Assembly: GCA_002633005.1 (NCBI GenBank)
Contig: NMRA01000782.1
Coordinates: 70,390-134,389 of the forward strand
Reading direction: 5' to 3'
From: Phoronis australis
Taxonomy: Eukaryota; Phoronida; Phoronidae
DNA length: 64,000 nt
Position numbers and translations under genes: made by a program. A model generated the notes under the pieces. It was not told where the DNA came from. It saw nothing but the letters and a program-made list of their open reading frames with translations, and did no database searches. Of the stretch, positions 24,203-35,631 are shown in pieces (within the stretch, counting starts at the first letter, position 1; every line of letters starts with the position of its first letter).

Positions 24203-26127
24203 GTAATGACATTAATTCTTACACTACTTAATCTGATGCAACAGTTGCAGCAAATTGAGCGGAAAATATTTATTTTTCTGACAATGTGAAAACAAATGTA
24301 GAATGCGACTGCGTGGACAGTCCTCTGAAACTAAAGACGGGCGAAATCGGTCAGTTTTGCACATTTGCTAAATTTGAATACCATTCAGTAATTTTCATTT
24401 ATACTTTTGCCGGGAGCAACGGATGCGAAATTGGAAGGGGGTTGGCCAGCACCACTACGTTTGGTCTCTGTGCGACCAGTTCTTCACTACTATATGCCAC
24501 TGCCGTCACTCAAAAAAATCTGGGACCCATTCTATCCCAATATTACAGCCGAATGGTTTCCTTGTGATTCTCCAGCGGCAAAAAATATTGGACCCACCAT
24601 TGACTAGTAAGTTCAAGTAATAATTTATGGTACGGTTATGACAAAAAGCCGCGAGAGCGCATCAAAAAAATGTCGACGGAACAAACTCAATCCGTCTTTC
24701 ACACTCATTGAAAATTCCTTATTCAATCCAAATCATAAATCCAAGAAGCTGTACGTTTTGAAAAAATATAATAAATTACCTGTCAGAAGAAACTTTCAAA
24801 CGCTGCATTCATGTTTTGGAAAATATCCACGAAATCCTAACACAATGGTTCCTTGAAATCGTTGCTGGGCCAACCCCTTTTTTGCTGACGGTACTTGGCG
24901 AAGGAGTGCTTCAATCAATGTGTTAACTTCGTGTTCCTGGTGAATGACGCCGAGCAATCAAGTGTGAGTGCTTGTACGTAATTTTGCCAGTTAAATCTAA
25001 TACTCTTAAAAACCAATCTTGTTATCCGAAATACGCATTCTTGTCTCACCCATCGGTCTGCCAGAAGAGGTGATTTATCAAGAGCACCGGTTTGCGTCTG
25101 GCGAACATGAAAAGTTTAGATACCGTTTAACGTTAAACTCTCATCCGAACAGCGATTGGTTTCACCAATGAACTCAACCGTGGTGCGCATACCAGTGTCG
25201 AATTCACGAGCGTATCGGACGGTGTTCGCTGGAATGGCTCGCGGTCTTCTGAGGATAAGTTTTATTGACTACATCTGATGGCCTTTTAAGTGCAAATTGA
25301 ACTCAGTTGGTTACACACTGCCTGCTGCTTCAGAAGAACATACCGTTTGTTTTGTAACACAACAGTTTTCAAACGGATGCACATGTGTTGTGGTGTAAGA
25401 ACCTGTCTTGTCATTACTTGATGCAGCTTCAGCCTGGCAATTGCATGTTGATGAATTGGTCGGCCCCGTTTCGTTTTATTTTAAAGGGCCCACACAGGTA
25501 AAGAAAAATTGTGAACTCCAAACTAGAATAAATCAAATTAGCGGCGGCAAATCCTCCGGGCGTTTGATTGAGTGACAGGTTATCCAGTAATCTTAACAAC
25601 CCACTGTTTGGGAACCCGCATGCCTGCACAAAANGCCCATGATGGTGTAGATGTTCTTGAAACAGGAACCTGTCACGGTAAGGAATATTATGATGCAATC
25701 GATGTTATGAGCGTAGAGGACCTTATTCGATTTTCGTGCTTAGACAGCTTATGACAGGGCAAAATGCAACTTTAAACTAGGAAGTTTCAACTTGGGGTCT
25801 CGCGCAAAATAGGGGTTCCATCTTGTCATGCAAGAAGCCCTCAAAAGATCGTGGGAACAGCTAGGTGCGAAGGGCAGCAAAGTTGCGACTAGTGTAGGAA
25901 AAATGGGGGCCCGGCCTCGTTGCCACAGGGGCATTTGGCAAAAGTTGTGGCGACCGCGGTCAGTTCAAAAATTGTGGCGAAAGGAGTGAGCCTCCAGAGA
26001 TTTTGTAGCGTGGGGTGCTCGAGATTAATCCGACACTGTCGCTTAAAGTAATCTTCGCTTTACTCCATCGTTCCAGTATTTTATTATGTGTAATTGGGAA
26101 AGTTCACTCGCCTCTAGCAATGTTAGT

Positions 26128-26187
26128 CAACAACAACAACAGCAACAACAAACAAACAAACAAACAAACAAACAAACAAACAAACAA
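26128..26187. repeat. (CAA)n/(CAAA)n microsatellite
   Basis: CAA triplets grade into about ten CAAA tetramers. ORFs reading NKQTNKQTNK through it are artefacts of the repeat. Confidence 0.9.
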
Positions 26188-26328
26188 CCTCAAAACATGA
26201 AACGCTGCACTGGTTTTCAATTACGTCCTTGCATGGACCACCATTTATATCATTTAGTTGAGTATTGAAACATATGTATATTGTGGTGGGACTTTTGGTT
26301 GTTTCTGTATTTTACTTTTTTAATACAG

Positions 26329-26481
26329 CCAAATAGCGTAAACACGAACATGACGACTGAAATCACGGACCTAATGAAGTTCACGGAATATTTGAAGTGG
26401 AAGTTTCGCCGCCGCCACCTTCCCTTATTCCAGCTTGGAGTGATTAGCGAGACCGGCCTGGACCATTTTAGCATGGCATAA
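26329..26481 (+). CDS. Candidate terminal exon, protein not recognised
   Basis: A polypyrimidine tract ending TTTTTTAATACAG is followed by 50 open codons (starting PNSVNTNMTTEITDLMKF, ending LDHFSMA) and TAA. Phase 0 at the acceptor matches the donor of 24095-24202. The segment contains a basic WKFRRRHLP stretch. No function can be proposed. Confidence 0.3.
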   Translation, partial: PNSVNTNMTTEITDLMKFTEYLKWKFRRRHLPLFQLGVISETGLDHFSMA

Positions 26482-26599
26482 TATACATGTATAACAGGAC
26501 AACTCATCCAGATAATAATAATATGAAATGAACGGGACACGTCCTCGGGGAAAACTGACTGTGAAGCGCCAAAGGGTTCTGAGTAACTTTCTGCGATTT

Positions 26600-27048
26600 G
26601 AAGTATGCCTAATCAATGAGTAGTTTTGCTTAATCAACGCGTACTTTTTGTTCTCAAACAGTCATCGTTCTGTTCTTATTCAACGCGCACTTTTGCTTAA
26701 TCACTCGCTGGTTCCCTGTGTGCCGCTAGGTGGGGCGGTAGCCGCGCCAGCACGCGTGATGGCTGGGCTAAGCACGCGGGGAACCAGCGAGGCTTAATCA
26801 ACGCGTAGTTTTGCTTTAATCAACGCACTGGATTAGTTATTCGTCCAATCACAGCCAAGTTTCCGTTGTCTTCCGCTATTTTGAGATTTGAGAGCACGGC
26901 CGTCATTGGCTTATGAAAACTGATCAAAACTGCATGTTGATTTAAAACAAAAGAACGCGTTGAATCTGAACAGAACGACGGTGTCGTTTTAAGAACTAAA
27001 AGTACGCGTTGATTAAGCAAAACTAAGCGTTGATTAAGCACATGTCAA
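26600..27048. mobile_element. Foldback element with 'TTAATCAACGCGTA' arms
   Basis: The left arm has GCTTAATCAACGCGTAC and, further in, TTCTGTTCTTATTCAACGCG. The right arm has the reverse complements CGCGTTGAATCTGAACAGAA and GTACGCGTTGATTAAGC, then AAAACT and AGCGTTGATTAAGC. TTAATCAACGC also recurs as direct repeats. A smaller element (26704-26791) is inserted inside the left half. No coding capacity. Confidence 0.75.
26704..26791. mobile_element. 88-bp micro-MITE with 9-bp target-site duplication
   Basis: Termini CTCGCTGGTTCCC and GGGGAACCAGCGAG are inverted repeats. The element is flanked on both sides by GCTTAATCA (26695-26703 and 26792-26800). Removing the element and one copy of the flank restores the host foldback motif TTGCTTAATCAACGCG, which independently supports insertion with a 9-bp duplication. 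The size and TIR are compatible with a non-autonomous Mutator-like element. Confidence 0.8.
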
Positions 27049-28146
27049 CGCACCCTGAGAAAGGTACTCGTTTAAGAACCTTTTGGCACTTCATAATTGT
27101 CGTGTGTTGACGTAAGACGGCCGGGGCAACATTCATACGCATGTTGCCTGAAGACAGTGTCATGAACCTTCGCCACCCCAGGCTCCTCTTTGCTTTGTGG
27201 ATGTATGAAGTCATTTTCTCCAGACGGTGCCGTACTCCACGCTATTTCATCTTGTTTACACCAGCATACTTCCAGTGCTCTCGCCATATGTATACATGTA
27301 TATAAACATGCCGCATCGATAGAAAATGTCATTCTCCCTAACTAAAAACAAATATGTGGTCTTCACGTCATAAAACGGTGGGAAACTAACTTGAGAACTC
27401 GATAGGATGCAGTAATTGTCATTTGCTGCAAATGCCATTGCGTTTAATCATGATCGCGAATCTAAATGAAAACTTGAACTGAGTCACTTTGGTGGATCAA
27501 TAAAGTCATGTTTCAAGTTGGTCATTACAAATGTAAATTTAAACATTGTACTATGCATGAACATAGTGAGGTCATGGTGTTGAGGCACGATTGGAATATA
27601 AATCGCCCTTTGCTACAATGTAGTTTGAATTTAATTATTTCAATTGTTCTTAGATTTTCTTCTGCATTTGTTTCAAGTATGAGCGCTATTTTATGTCTTG
27701 TAATCCAGGCTTCCAAATAAATTAAGTCCATTCATTCATTGTCAAATCGAAAACTGCAGACGACTCCGCAATCCCTAAACATGTAGTGCGCATTATGGTT
27801 TGTAGGCCAATATCGTACCCCAACTCTACCTAAAACAATTAAAGGTAAAAATCAACTGATACGGGAACCCCCAAATCCGTATACAGGCTTGCAATCACGG
27901 AGACGCGGATGGTCATAGCGAGAGTGTTCATGTACGCCGGGTGTAAAGTTGAAGATGACGTTCACGTATCGATCAGAGAAAGTTGTGATGCACAAAGAAA
28001 CACCGAGCTATGTGACATGGTGCCACATCTGAGAAATAGCGATCCATGGTACAAAACTACACATTTACCGCTTATCCGCTGGCTACCTGGCAAAATAATT
28101 ATAATTGATACTAGGGGACACGTGACAAGCTAGGCTGCCCAAAGGA

Positions 28147-28197
28147 CTCGCTGGTTGTGCGTGCCGCTAGGTGGTCAGTACGTAGGGGACCAGCGAG
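28147..28197. mobile_element. 51-bp micro-MITE with 9-bp target-site duplication
   Basis: Runs from CTCGCTGGTTGTGCG to GGGGACCAGCGAG, flanked by CCCAAAGGA on both sides (28138-28146 and 28198-28206). Shares the internal GCCGCTAGGTGG with the copy at 26704 and GCTAGGTGGTCAGT with that at 61434. At 51 bp it is exceptionally small for a transposed element. Confidence 0.8.
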
Positions 28198-29154
28198 CCC
28201 AAAGGATCGCGCGACTCGTCAAGTAGAGACTTGTGTCCTCATTTTCACATTATGTCCTGCTTGAAAGAGTAAGATGAATAACGTGCAGCAGGGGTTGAGG
28301 GTTATGTCAGGATTCACACATGCAAATTTTTGATTTCACGATAGTATTTTTTACTTTTCACAGACCACGGCCGATATGCTCTCCTGGTCGGTCCACCGTA
28401 ATCCCACACATTCCTGACTGCCGCCTCCGAATAAATTTTTCGCTCACTTTTTCATGCGTTCGGTCTAATTTCACTTTTCACGACATCCTAGACATACAAA
28501 ATTATACTCGCCAGGCGCTGACCTTCAAATCCCTGATGGTCCACGGATACGAACGTACGTTCACTCACGGCCATTCAGCCACGTACATGCACTTAGGGTC
28601 ATGACTGAACTGAGAAAAAGCCCATCGATTATCCCTTCAGTCACCAATAGTCGCAGCCTTGTGTACGCATAACCTGTTGACAGGAAGTCGCCAGATCATA
28701 TCATAGGTTAACAGTCTTTCAAATTTCTGATAAATCAGACAAACAAATCAGCCTTCACCCATCAGGAACCCTTGATGAAGGATCCCCATTGCCCGGTCAT
28801 ATTAGGCGGACATACTCTCACTGGGCCCAGCTGTGGCTGTGTCAGTCGAGATAACTAACAGTGGAAGAATCTTTGACCAAAAGTGAATTTGGGCAAAAGC
28901 GTAAACTCCGGCAGTCATGCTAGAGAAAACATGAATTTGTTTGTTAAAGTGAGGGACAATTCTTCAATGAACCTCAACAAAAGCCGGATTGCCGTCTTCA
29001 TTGTGATTCTAGAGACCACCGGACGGCGTAGGGTTTCACAATCACGCTGTTTAAAATCGTTTAAACTTTACTTTAAAGAGACCCGGAACGCGAAAAACGG
29101 TCTAAGTTGCACTCATCAAGGTAGTCTCCGCAATTAACTGAAACAGAATTCAAC

Positions 29155-29415
29155 CTGTTTACCGAGTATTTTTACAATTTGTTCGTATAGATTTTGAATT
29201 TCTGTTGATGTCAAAGCATTTTTTCTTTTAGATTCAAATAAAAAAAGATCTGTCAACTGCTCGTCACTTCGTTGATTTTCCTCCCACAAGGCAAAGCACG
29301 TCTCCTTATGTGGTATGGGCAGACATAGACGCAGCAAATTTCCCTTACCGGGGTATATGGAAATTTCGTCACGCAGGGAAGTGAATAACTCTGTAGTAAA
29401 GGTTGCGAGATAGTA
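29155..29415 (-). CDS. Candidate internal exon, protein not recognised
   Basis: 87 codons open in phase 0-0 on the minus strand, beginning YYLATFTTELFTSLRDEIS, continuing through YPGKGNLLRLCLPIPHKE and ending IVKILGKQ. The composition is globular and charged. The acceptor (CCTAACGAAAG) and donor (GTTGAATT) are usable but weak. Upstream the frame stops at TAA, just before the acceptor. I do not recognise the family, and no partner exon with compatible phase was found nearby. Confidence 0.4.
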
Positions 29416-29507
29416 CTTTCGTTAGGAATTGTTTAAAAGATACTTTTGACGAGCTTTCGCGTTCCATGCATCTTAACATAAATAAAAGAATATAAGTTGC
29501 ATCTCAA

Positions 29508-29665
29508 TGGCGGATTTAGAGGGGGGCCAAGGGGACCATGCCCCCCCACCAAAACTTTCTCAGATTCCATTCGCCAGTTCGGGGGTGCGAATGTCTGGCG
29601 GGCAAAATCCTGGCTAATACTCTGCCCTGGTCCTCCCACCTAAAAATCCTGGATCTGCCCCTGCA
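29508..29665. repeat. GC-rich dispersed repeat, copy 2
   Basis: Second copy of the repeat at 23385-23535 (GGGGGTGCGAATGTCTGGCG and CTGGATCTGCCCCTGCAT are diagnostic). Same orientation, diverged. Confidence 0.8.
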
Positions 29666-32600
29666 TCTCGAGCTATGCTAGTAAAACACGGCTTGCCTCG
29701 CGGGCACTGAAACCGCATTTTACTCGGCTCACACGGGGATTTGCACAAACACGCCGTTCAAAATCTTAAAAGTTTTATTTCAAGATGTTTGAAAGAAAGT
29801 ATGCAAATTGCACATCGAGCTACACATAAACATCTTGGTAAAAATTCCATTCTTGAAGATAACTTTGTCAGTACTAAATTCATCTGCTTATTGCACAGGT
29901 GACAGGTCTCCCGTTTGTGCTGCCACCTATCAGCATGGCTGACAGCTTAGGCACACATATCAGTGTTACTTCGCGGTTGGTAGCCAATCTCCCCCTCAAA
30001 GACCTCATGTGCCGCAAAGATTTTCCCTTTTGTAGGTGAGGGCCAGTTGACTGATTTCAGGGCGGGAAATCTTTCTCCTTAACTCCGCACAGGCGCCTTT
30101 TCAGTTCTCGGTTTTCAAGGCCGAAAAACATTATCATCTTGGAGTCATTATCTTTGATCTGAGCTGTAGAACAACCAGAACCGCTGAAACTGAGATAGAT
30201 GTCTTTACGCAAAACATACTTTGCCATTCATCGAGTGGCGATGACTCCGCGGCCAGTAAAACGTTGGATTGCGACTGCGGTGGTTTCGATTCCGGTTGGG
30301 CTACAGGCCAGTAAACCATTTTTTCTCTTTGACAGTGACAGTTTACTGCAATTCTTTTCTTACGAACACAAGTTATTTTCTCAGTTCTGTGGTAACTAAC
30401 TCAATTATTTTTCTCGCACTAACCAGTTTGAACATATCGTAATAATAGCTTACACCTTCCCATACTGAGTTCATTTATCAGTCAAGAAACGCAAACTAAC
30501 AGCGTTCAGTCAAAATGCCTGTTCGTCCACTTTAAACAATAAATTCATTAATAAATTGCACTTTTTCATCATACCTCAAATTTTAACGTTTCACTATGCC
30601 TCATTCCACTCTCGTGATTTCACAGTTAGTACACAAGTCTATTGTAGCGCCCTGGACGGAGAACTTAGACGGCTCGGAGCTACTCTTACTCGTGATTGTC
30701 ATAGAAATGACGCCGCCTAACCAAGCAACGAAGGCTGTGTCTCACAACAAGGGCACATGTAGACTGGTACCCCAATCACAATAATTGTCTTTTACTTCTA
30801 ATACTAAGTTGATGTCCGCTGGTATCAGCGTGTTTATAATCTAACTGCCCTCTTATGCGCAATGTTGTTGCGACACCTATCAGGCTAGCCAACTTTCCAA
30901 AAATAATAAGGAATACAATACGTTCAGGAAATTTCATTTCTGCTCGCAAGAAGCCGTCTGCGAGCTGGAGGATGGATCGAGGCTAACTAGACGTCCTCAT
31001 GTACGCCATTTTGTTCGAAGAATTTCGGTAAATTTCTTGGTTTTTTAAACTTAAACTTTTAAACATATCGCGACTGCAAAATGATAGATATTGAGGAAGT
31101 AATTTTTTTCTTTTGCTTCTGGTACTATGATACACCATCAAGAGCTGGTGAGGTGCTTTCTAATGATACGACTCTTATCAGGAATGCATTTTCTTGGTTG
31201 AAAAAGGTGGAGTTGCGAAAAGCCTAAGTTACAGTAACGAAGATTTTTCCCATTGACCTAGTGTCAGCATAAATTGATCATTCTTCCTAGGGACTTGATT
31301 TTTGTATAGTATTGAAAGCATGAGGTACTTGATCGATTGATCATGTAGAAGTATTTCAACCCCGAAGAAAGGGGGTCCAACGAACCACCCGCCGAAAAGT
31401 CCAGCCCCAGCCTATCCGTTGAAGATAGGATACACATGTAGACGGGCAACAACAAACATTGTTTCAGCTACTCGTACTGCTAACTACAATGATAACTAAA
31501 TGAGTAATGATTTTGAATTTGCTCACGATTCAAAGCGCTTCACGTCATCATCGGGCCGTAGGCTTACCTGGCCAACTTCGCCCCAATAGTGTTTGCATAC
31601 ATGTAGATGACAGGACCGTGCAGAAAACGATTTATTTTATTTGTCGGCATTGAACGCACGTGGTGGCTCTAGGGTAACAAGGGAGTCTATAATAAATAAA
31701 TGCTATACCTAGCTAGGCTTTATAGCAGCGATAGAGCTCCCACACAGTATTGCGGCGTGCATGCCGTAAAATCTGGTAAAAACTTTGATCAACGAAGAAA
31801 GTATTCTCTTGTTAATCAGTGTCAATGGTGCACAGCTTTGCAGACTTCAAACGAGCAATAAACTTCAGTTGATGGAAAAGATTTCCAAGGCTACATGTCA
31901 CTATTCCGAAGGTTCACTCCGAAAGTCCACTATTCCGAAGCTTCTCTACCTTCGAAAGTTCACTATACTTCGAATGTCCATAATTGCGAAACTAGAACTC
32001 CCCGACAATTCATTACTCTGATTGTCTGCTAATGAGTCGGAACTGAAACGAATAAAGTATTGTATTTGTGTCCATTTAGTAACCAAATACAGGGTGCAAG
32101 AGTTAAATAGTTAATATATAGATTACAAATGAGCTCAGTTCCAATCACTGTCAGTTGTGATTCTTGAAGTTAACTAACGGCTCATTCTCAAGCAGGAACA
32201 AGACCTGGGAGACGGGTCAGGGCTGCGGCAACCAACGGCGGTATTAAATTTAAGAAGACTGAATGGGAATCTCTGTTTTCGTGAAGACTGGCAGGGATAG
32301 TGTAGCCTTCTAACTACATTTGGTTTCGACCCGGTCGAGGGCGTGGTTCTGGTGGGTGAGGTTAAGGCGCAGCGGCCCTAATTTTTTCAGTCGCCGCACT
32401 GTGAAAGGCTGCGATCTTGACATGGATTTAATTAATGTATCGTGGTTGAGAATTCCTACTTCATATTCATTTAAAATGGAAGACTGTACTCATTTTCCGT
32501 ATTCGTCAGACCTGTGAGTAATTATGCAAGCAACATGAAATCCAAACAAAGTGTTTTAGTACTTGGGCATTGTCTTCGGTATAGTTACACCACTCGTGCG

Positions 32601-33189
32601 TCTAATAACCGAAGTATCGTTCATTTTTGCATATGAAATTGTAAAAACAACACCCGAGTCCGAAATTTTCGATATTTTTGGAGTAGTGAACCTTCGAAGT
32701 AGTGAACTTGGGCTGTTCCCATTTCCGCGATGTAAGCAACTTAAGTAACACGCAAAAATACAAGCAGATAACAAATTTCTTCACTTCATTCTCTGACTAA
32801 ATATTTCCGTCTGAGTATGTAATGAGGTGTATTCAATCATTTAAGCACGATTGGTTTCAAATTGAAAGTTTGGCAGGAGGAAACGCGAGAATGTTCTCTT
32901 TTTGCACCACCTTACATCCGAATTTGAGTCCCGTTCTTTGCGAGCAACCGTTACGGCATCATCATTTCAGGGTGTCTAATTTCAAGGACATGGAGCTGAC
33001 AGTCATCGTCCCTTCACGCTAACTGAGCTGCGTCAAGGGTATAACTGAAAACTCTAAAGTGTCGACGTTTGCAAAATATCAAGTAATGGTGTTAAAGATC
33101 GGCCATCACGTGTGATTGCTGTATTTTTGCTTATGTCATTGAACACAAGATCAAAACACCTGGAAAAATGATGTGAGCAGGTTTTCAAG
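29666..33189. other. Non-coding stretch, no gene recognised
   Basis: Nothing protein-like. Two short patches (31900-31985 and 32680-32715) repeat the motif CACTATTCCGAAG or its reverse complement. A weak tRNA-like B box (GGTTTCGATTCCG) lies near 30280, but no A box or target-site duplication was convincing. Confidence 0.45.
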
Positions 33190-34560
33190 TAAACAAGAGC
33201 AACACACAGCGTTGCAATTCCCCCACGAATGCACCGCAAACGGTGCGCTTACTGAGGTGTTTATTTCTACCATAAAAATGGCCACTAGATGGCGAAAAAT
33301 TCGTTGAATCCATCCGAAAACGGAAACGTGTCGTTGCTTCTTTAATAGCTATTTACCACAGTTCATAAAAATCCGTCAAGGAACTTCAGAGAAACTGAGA
33401 AAAACGGAAAAAAATGAAATTGCCACTAGGGGGCACAGCGTTGGTCTAATCCATCTGAAAGTCATTCTCCGCTGTCAACTTCATATAAATACACTAACTT
33501 GCTAAATTTCATAAAGATCCTGCAGTGGGGTTAGAAGATACAGCCACAACAGAAAAAACCCACCACAAGGAGGCACCACAGTAGGCGTAGTCATCAGAAA
33601 ATCATACTTGAGGTCCTCTTCACACTAAGAACATTATTATTATAATTATGTTAATTTTCATAAACATCCTTAGACTGGTTTGGTTGATAGAGGGGCCGAC
33701 ACCAAAAACAGACTAGAAAACAGTAACTAGAAAACAAGTAAAAATAGCCAGGCGATTAGATGGCGTAAAATAAGTGGAATCCATTTGAAAATAGGACATG
33801 TCACTGTTTCTTTAATAGAAAGCTATTAACATGTACCAAATTTCATAAAAAACAATCAAGGAACTTCGGGGAAACAGAGGAAAACCGAAAAAAATGAAAT
33901 TGCCAGTAAGGGGCAGAGTGTTCGTTGGATACGTCTGAAAGTCGTCCTCGTCTGTTGGCAACTTCATATAAATACACTTGCTAAATTTAATAAAAATCCT
34001 GCAGTGGGTTTAGGAGACAGGGCTATGGGCGCAAAAAGAACAAAACTGCCACTAGGAGATGCCACAGTAGTCAAAGCCGTTGGAAAATCATCATCGACTG
34101 TCTTCTTCATACTAACAACATATATCCCAATTTTTACAAACCTACCTAAAAGTGGTTTGGTTGAGAGGGGCGGATGCCCAAAAATAGACTTGAAAACAGT
34201 AAAATGACCACTACATGTAAGTGGTGTAAAACACCTCAAATCCATCCAAAAACTGGAGAATAGCGTAATCTCACTAACTGAGGCCTATCTAAAAATTGCT
34301 AAGGACCTTTGAAGATACAGAGGTAAACGTAAAAAGCTAAAATTGCCACTAAGGGGCACACCGGTTGTCATGTATGTCCGAAATTTGTCCTCATCTCTTG
34401 TCAGCTTCATAGGAACACATGTGACAAATCTCATCAAGATCCTGTGAAGGGTTTTGGTGATACAGCTGCGGACGCTGGACACCGGACGATGGACGCCCAG
34501 ACAGAGATGACTGCAATATGCACCCACATTATACATAAGTGGGCGTATAAAAAGATCGCA
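33190..34560 (+). repeat. Modular repeat with CTCF-like motifs, copy A
   Basis: Starts near CCCACGAATGCACCGCAAA and ends near GTGGGCGTATAAAAA; the same order occurs at 37640-38815. Inside, modules of roughly 150 bp repeat a core resembling CCACTAGRKGGCA (about 33283, 33423, 33750, 33903, 34049, 34345), with phrases such as CCAAATTTCATAAAAATCC and GATCCTGCAGTGGG between them. No coding potential. Confidence 0.75.
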
Positions 34561-35132
34561 CCAAAACTGAATGTTTTTGGCAGTGCTTGGATTGAAATGG
34601 GATGTTGTAAAGCTTTATCTCTGATCAACTTGTTTTGCAAAGAACTATGAGGTCAAATTTGCTGCTACTCTGTCAAGACAAATTTTGTGGAATCCAGAAG
34701 TTCTGATACAACACACTGCAGGTAGAAAACTTTTTGGTTTGCAAAAATGTTATGTATTTCTTTAACAATAGGGAGAGGAACTGTTACCAACTGACATTGC
34801 CAAATAACAATATCATGGTACTGTATACAGTCATAGTCCATGACAAAAAAGTGACTATGGACTTAAGTCTGATACATTGCTGGTTTTCAATTTTTGTTAC
34901 ACCTTTGTTATCAACAATTTGCATATAAAAATATGTTAAATAACTGGTCTTAAATCAACAATACAATGGGGAACATTAGAGTAGCACAGGTCAAATCATT
35001 ACCAATCCACACTCACTCTCTCAAAAATTGAAAGTACGCTGAACACGAACTGGTTTGATGAGGTAAACACTGAGAAATTGTAGCACTTGACAATCTAACC
35101 TCTACAACTGTGGGGTTTAAGTTATCTAGGCA

Positions 35133-35222
35133 AAAGGTATCCCAGAATATAAAGGTATCCCAGAATATAAAGGTATCCCAGAATATAAAGGTATCCCAGA
35201 ATGCAAAGTTATCCCAGAATGT
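35133..35222. repeat. 18-bp minisatellite, 5 copies
   Basis: AAAGGTATCCCAGAATAT repeated five times, the last two diverged. The homologous place in the left arm (about 6885-6903) has a single copy, so expansion followed the duplication. Confidence 0.9.
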
Positions 35223-35539
35223 AACCACAATGGATGGGATGATACAGCAGGAATTGCACAGTAATTGCTGGTTCTCTGACATTGCTAAAGGCAACTAAAC
35301 ATGATTGAGGATGCTAACTTTATGACAGCCACTAGCTGTTTTAGAAACACAATAATACATTTTAGCTAACCATGAGTATCCCAGGCCAAATCCAAACTAA
35401 CAGGTTTGTTTATAAATGACAAGTTCAACGCAAAAGTCGTCGAAATATTATTCGTGAAGGCTTAATAAATACACGCACATCACGTGAGAGTTTGATGTCC
35501 ATCTATAATGCACGCGGCAGACGAACCAATCGCAGACGT

Positions 35540-35631
35540 TTATGGAGTGAGCCGCTTCGGATCACGGGGAAACATGGAGGTCAAACGGACATTATGAAGC
35601 CCCAGGTAGAACATGGTCACTCGTTCACAAC
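35540..35631 (-). CDS. DARS1: Aspartyl-tRNA synthetase exon 15 (stop)
   Basis: Completes motif 3 (Gly-Cys-Glu-Arg-Val) and ends with [13 protein letters not shown] and TAA, the near-invariant C-terminus of the family. Acceptor ATTGCAG. Duplicate at 6527-6618. The 3.5-kb intron before it holds the TIR element 36533-37350 and modular repeat 37640-38815. Confidence 0.95.

Noticed and set aside
27072-27285. 71-codon ORF from MARALEVCWCK on the minus strand
   Set aside because: Phase is incompatible with the candidate exon at 29155-29415 and no family is recognised.
27909-28133. 74-codon ORF on the plus strand
   Set aside because: ATG start and open frame only; length expected by chance in 64 kb.
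30228-30330. tRNA-like sequence around GGTTTCGATTCCG
   Set aside because: Only a B-box-like motif; no A box, acceptor stem or target-site duplication.
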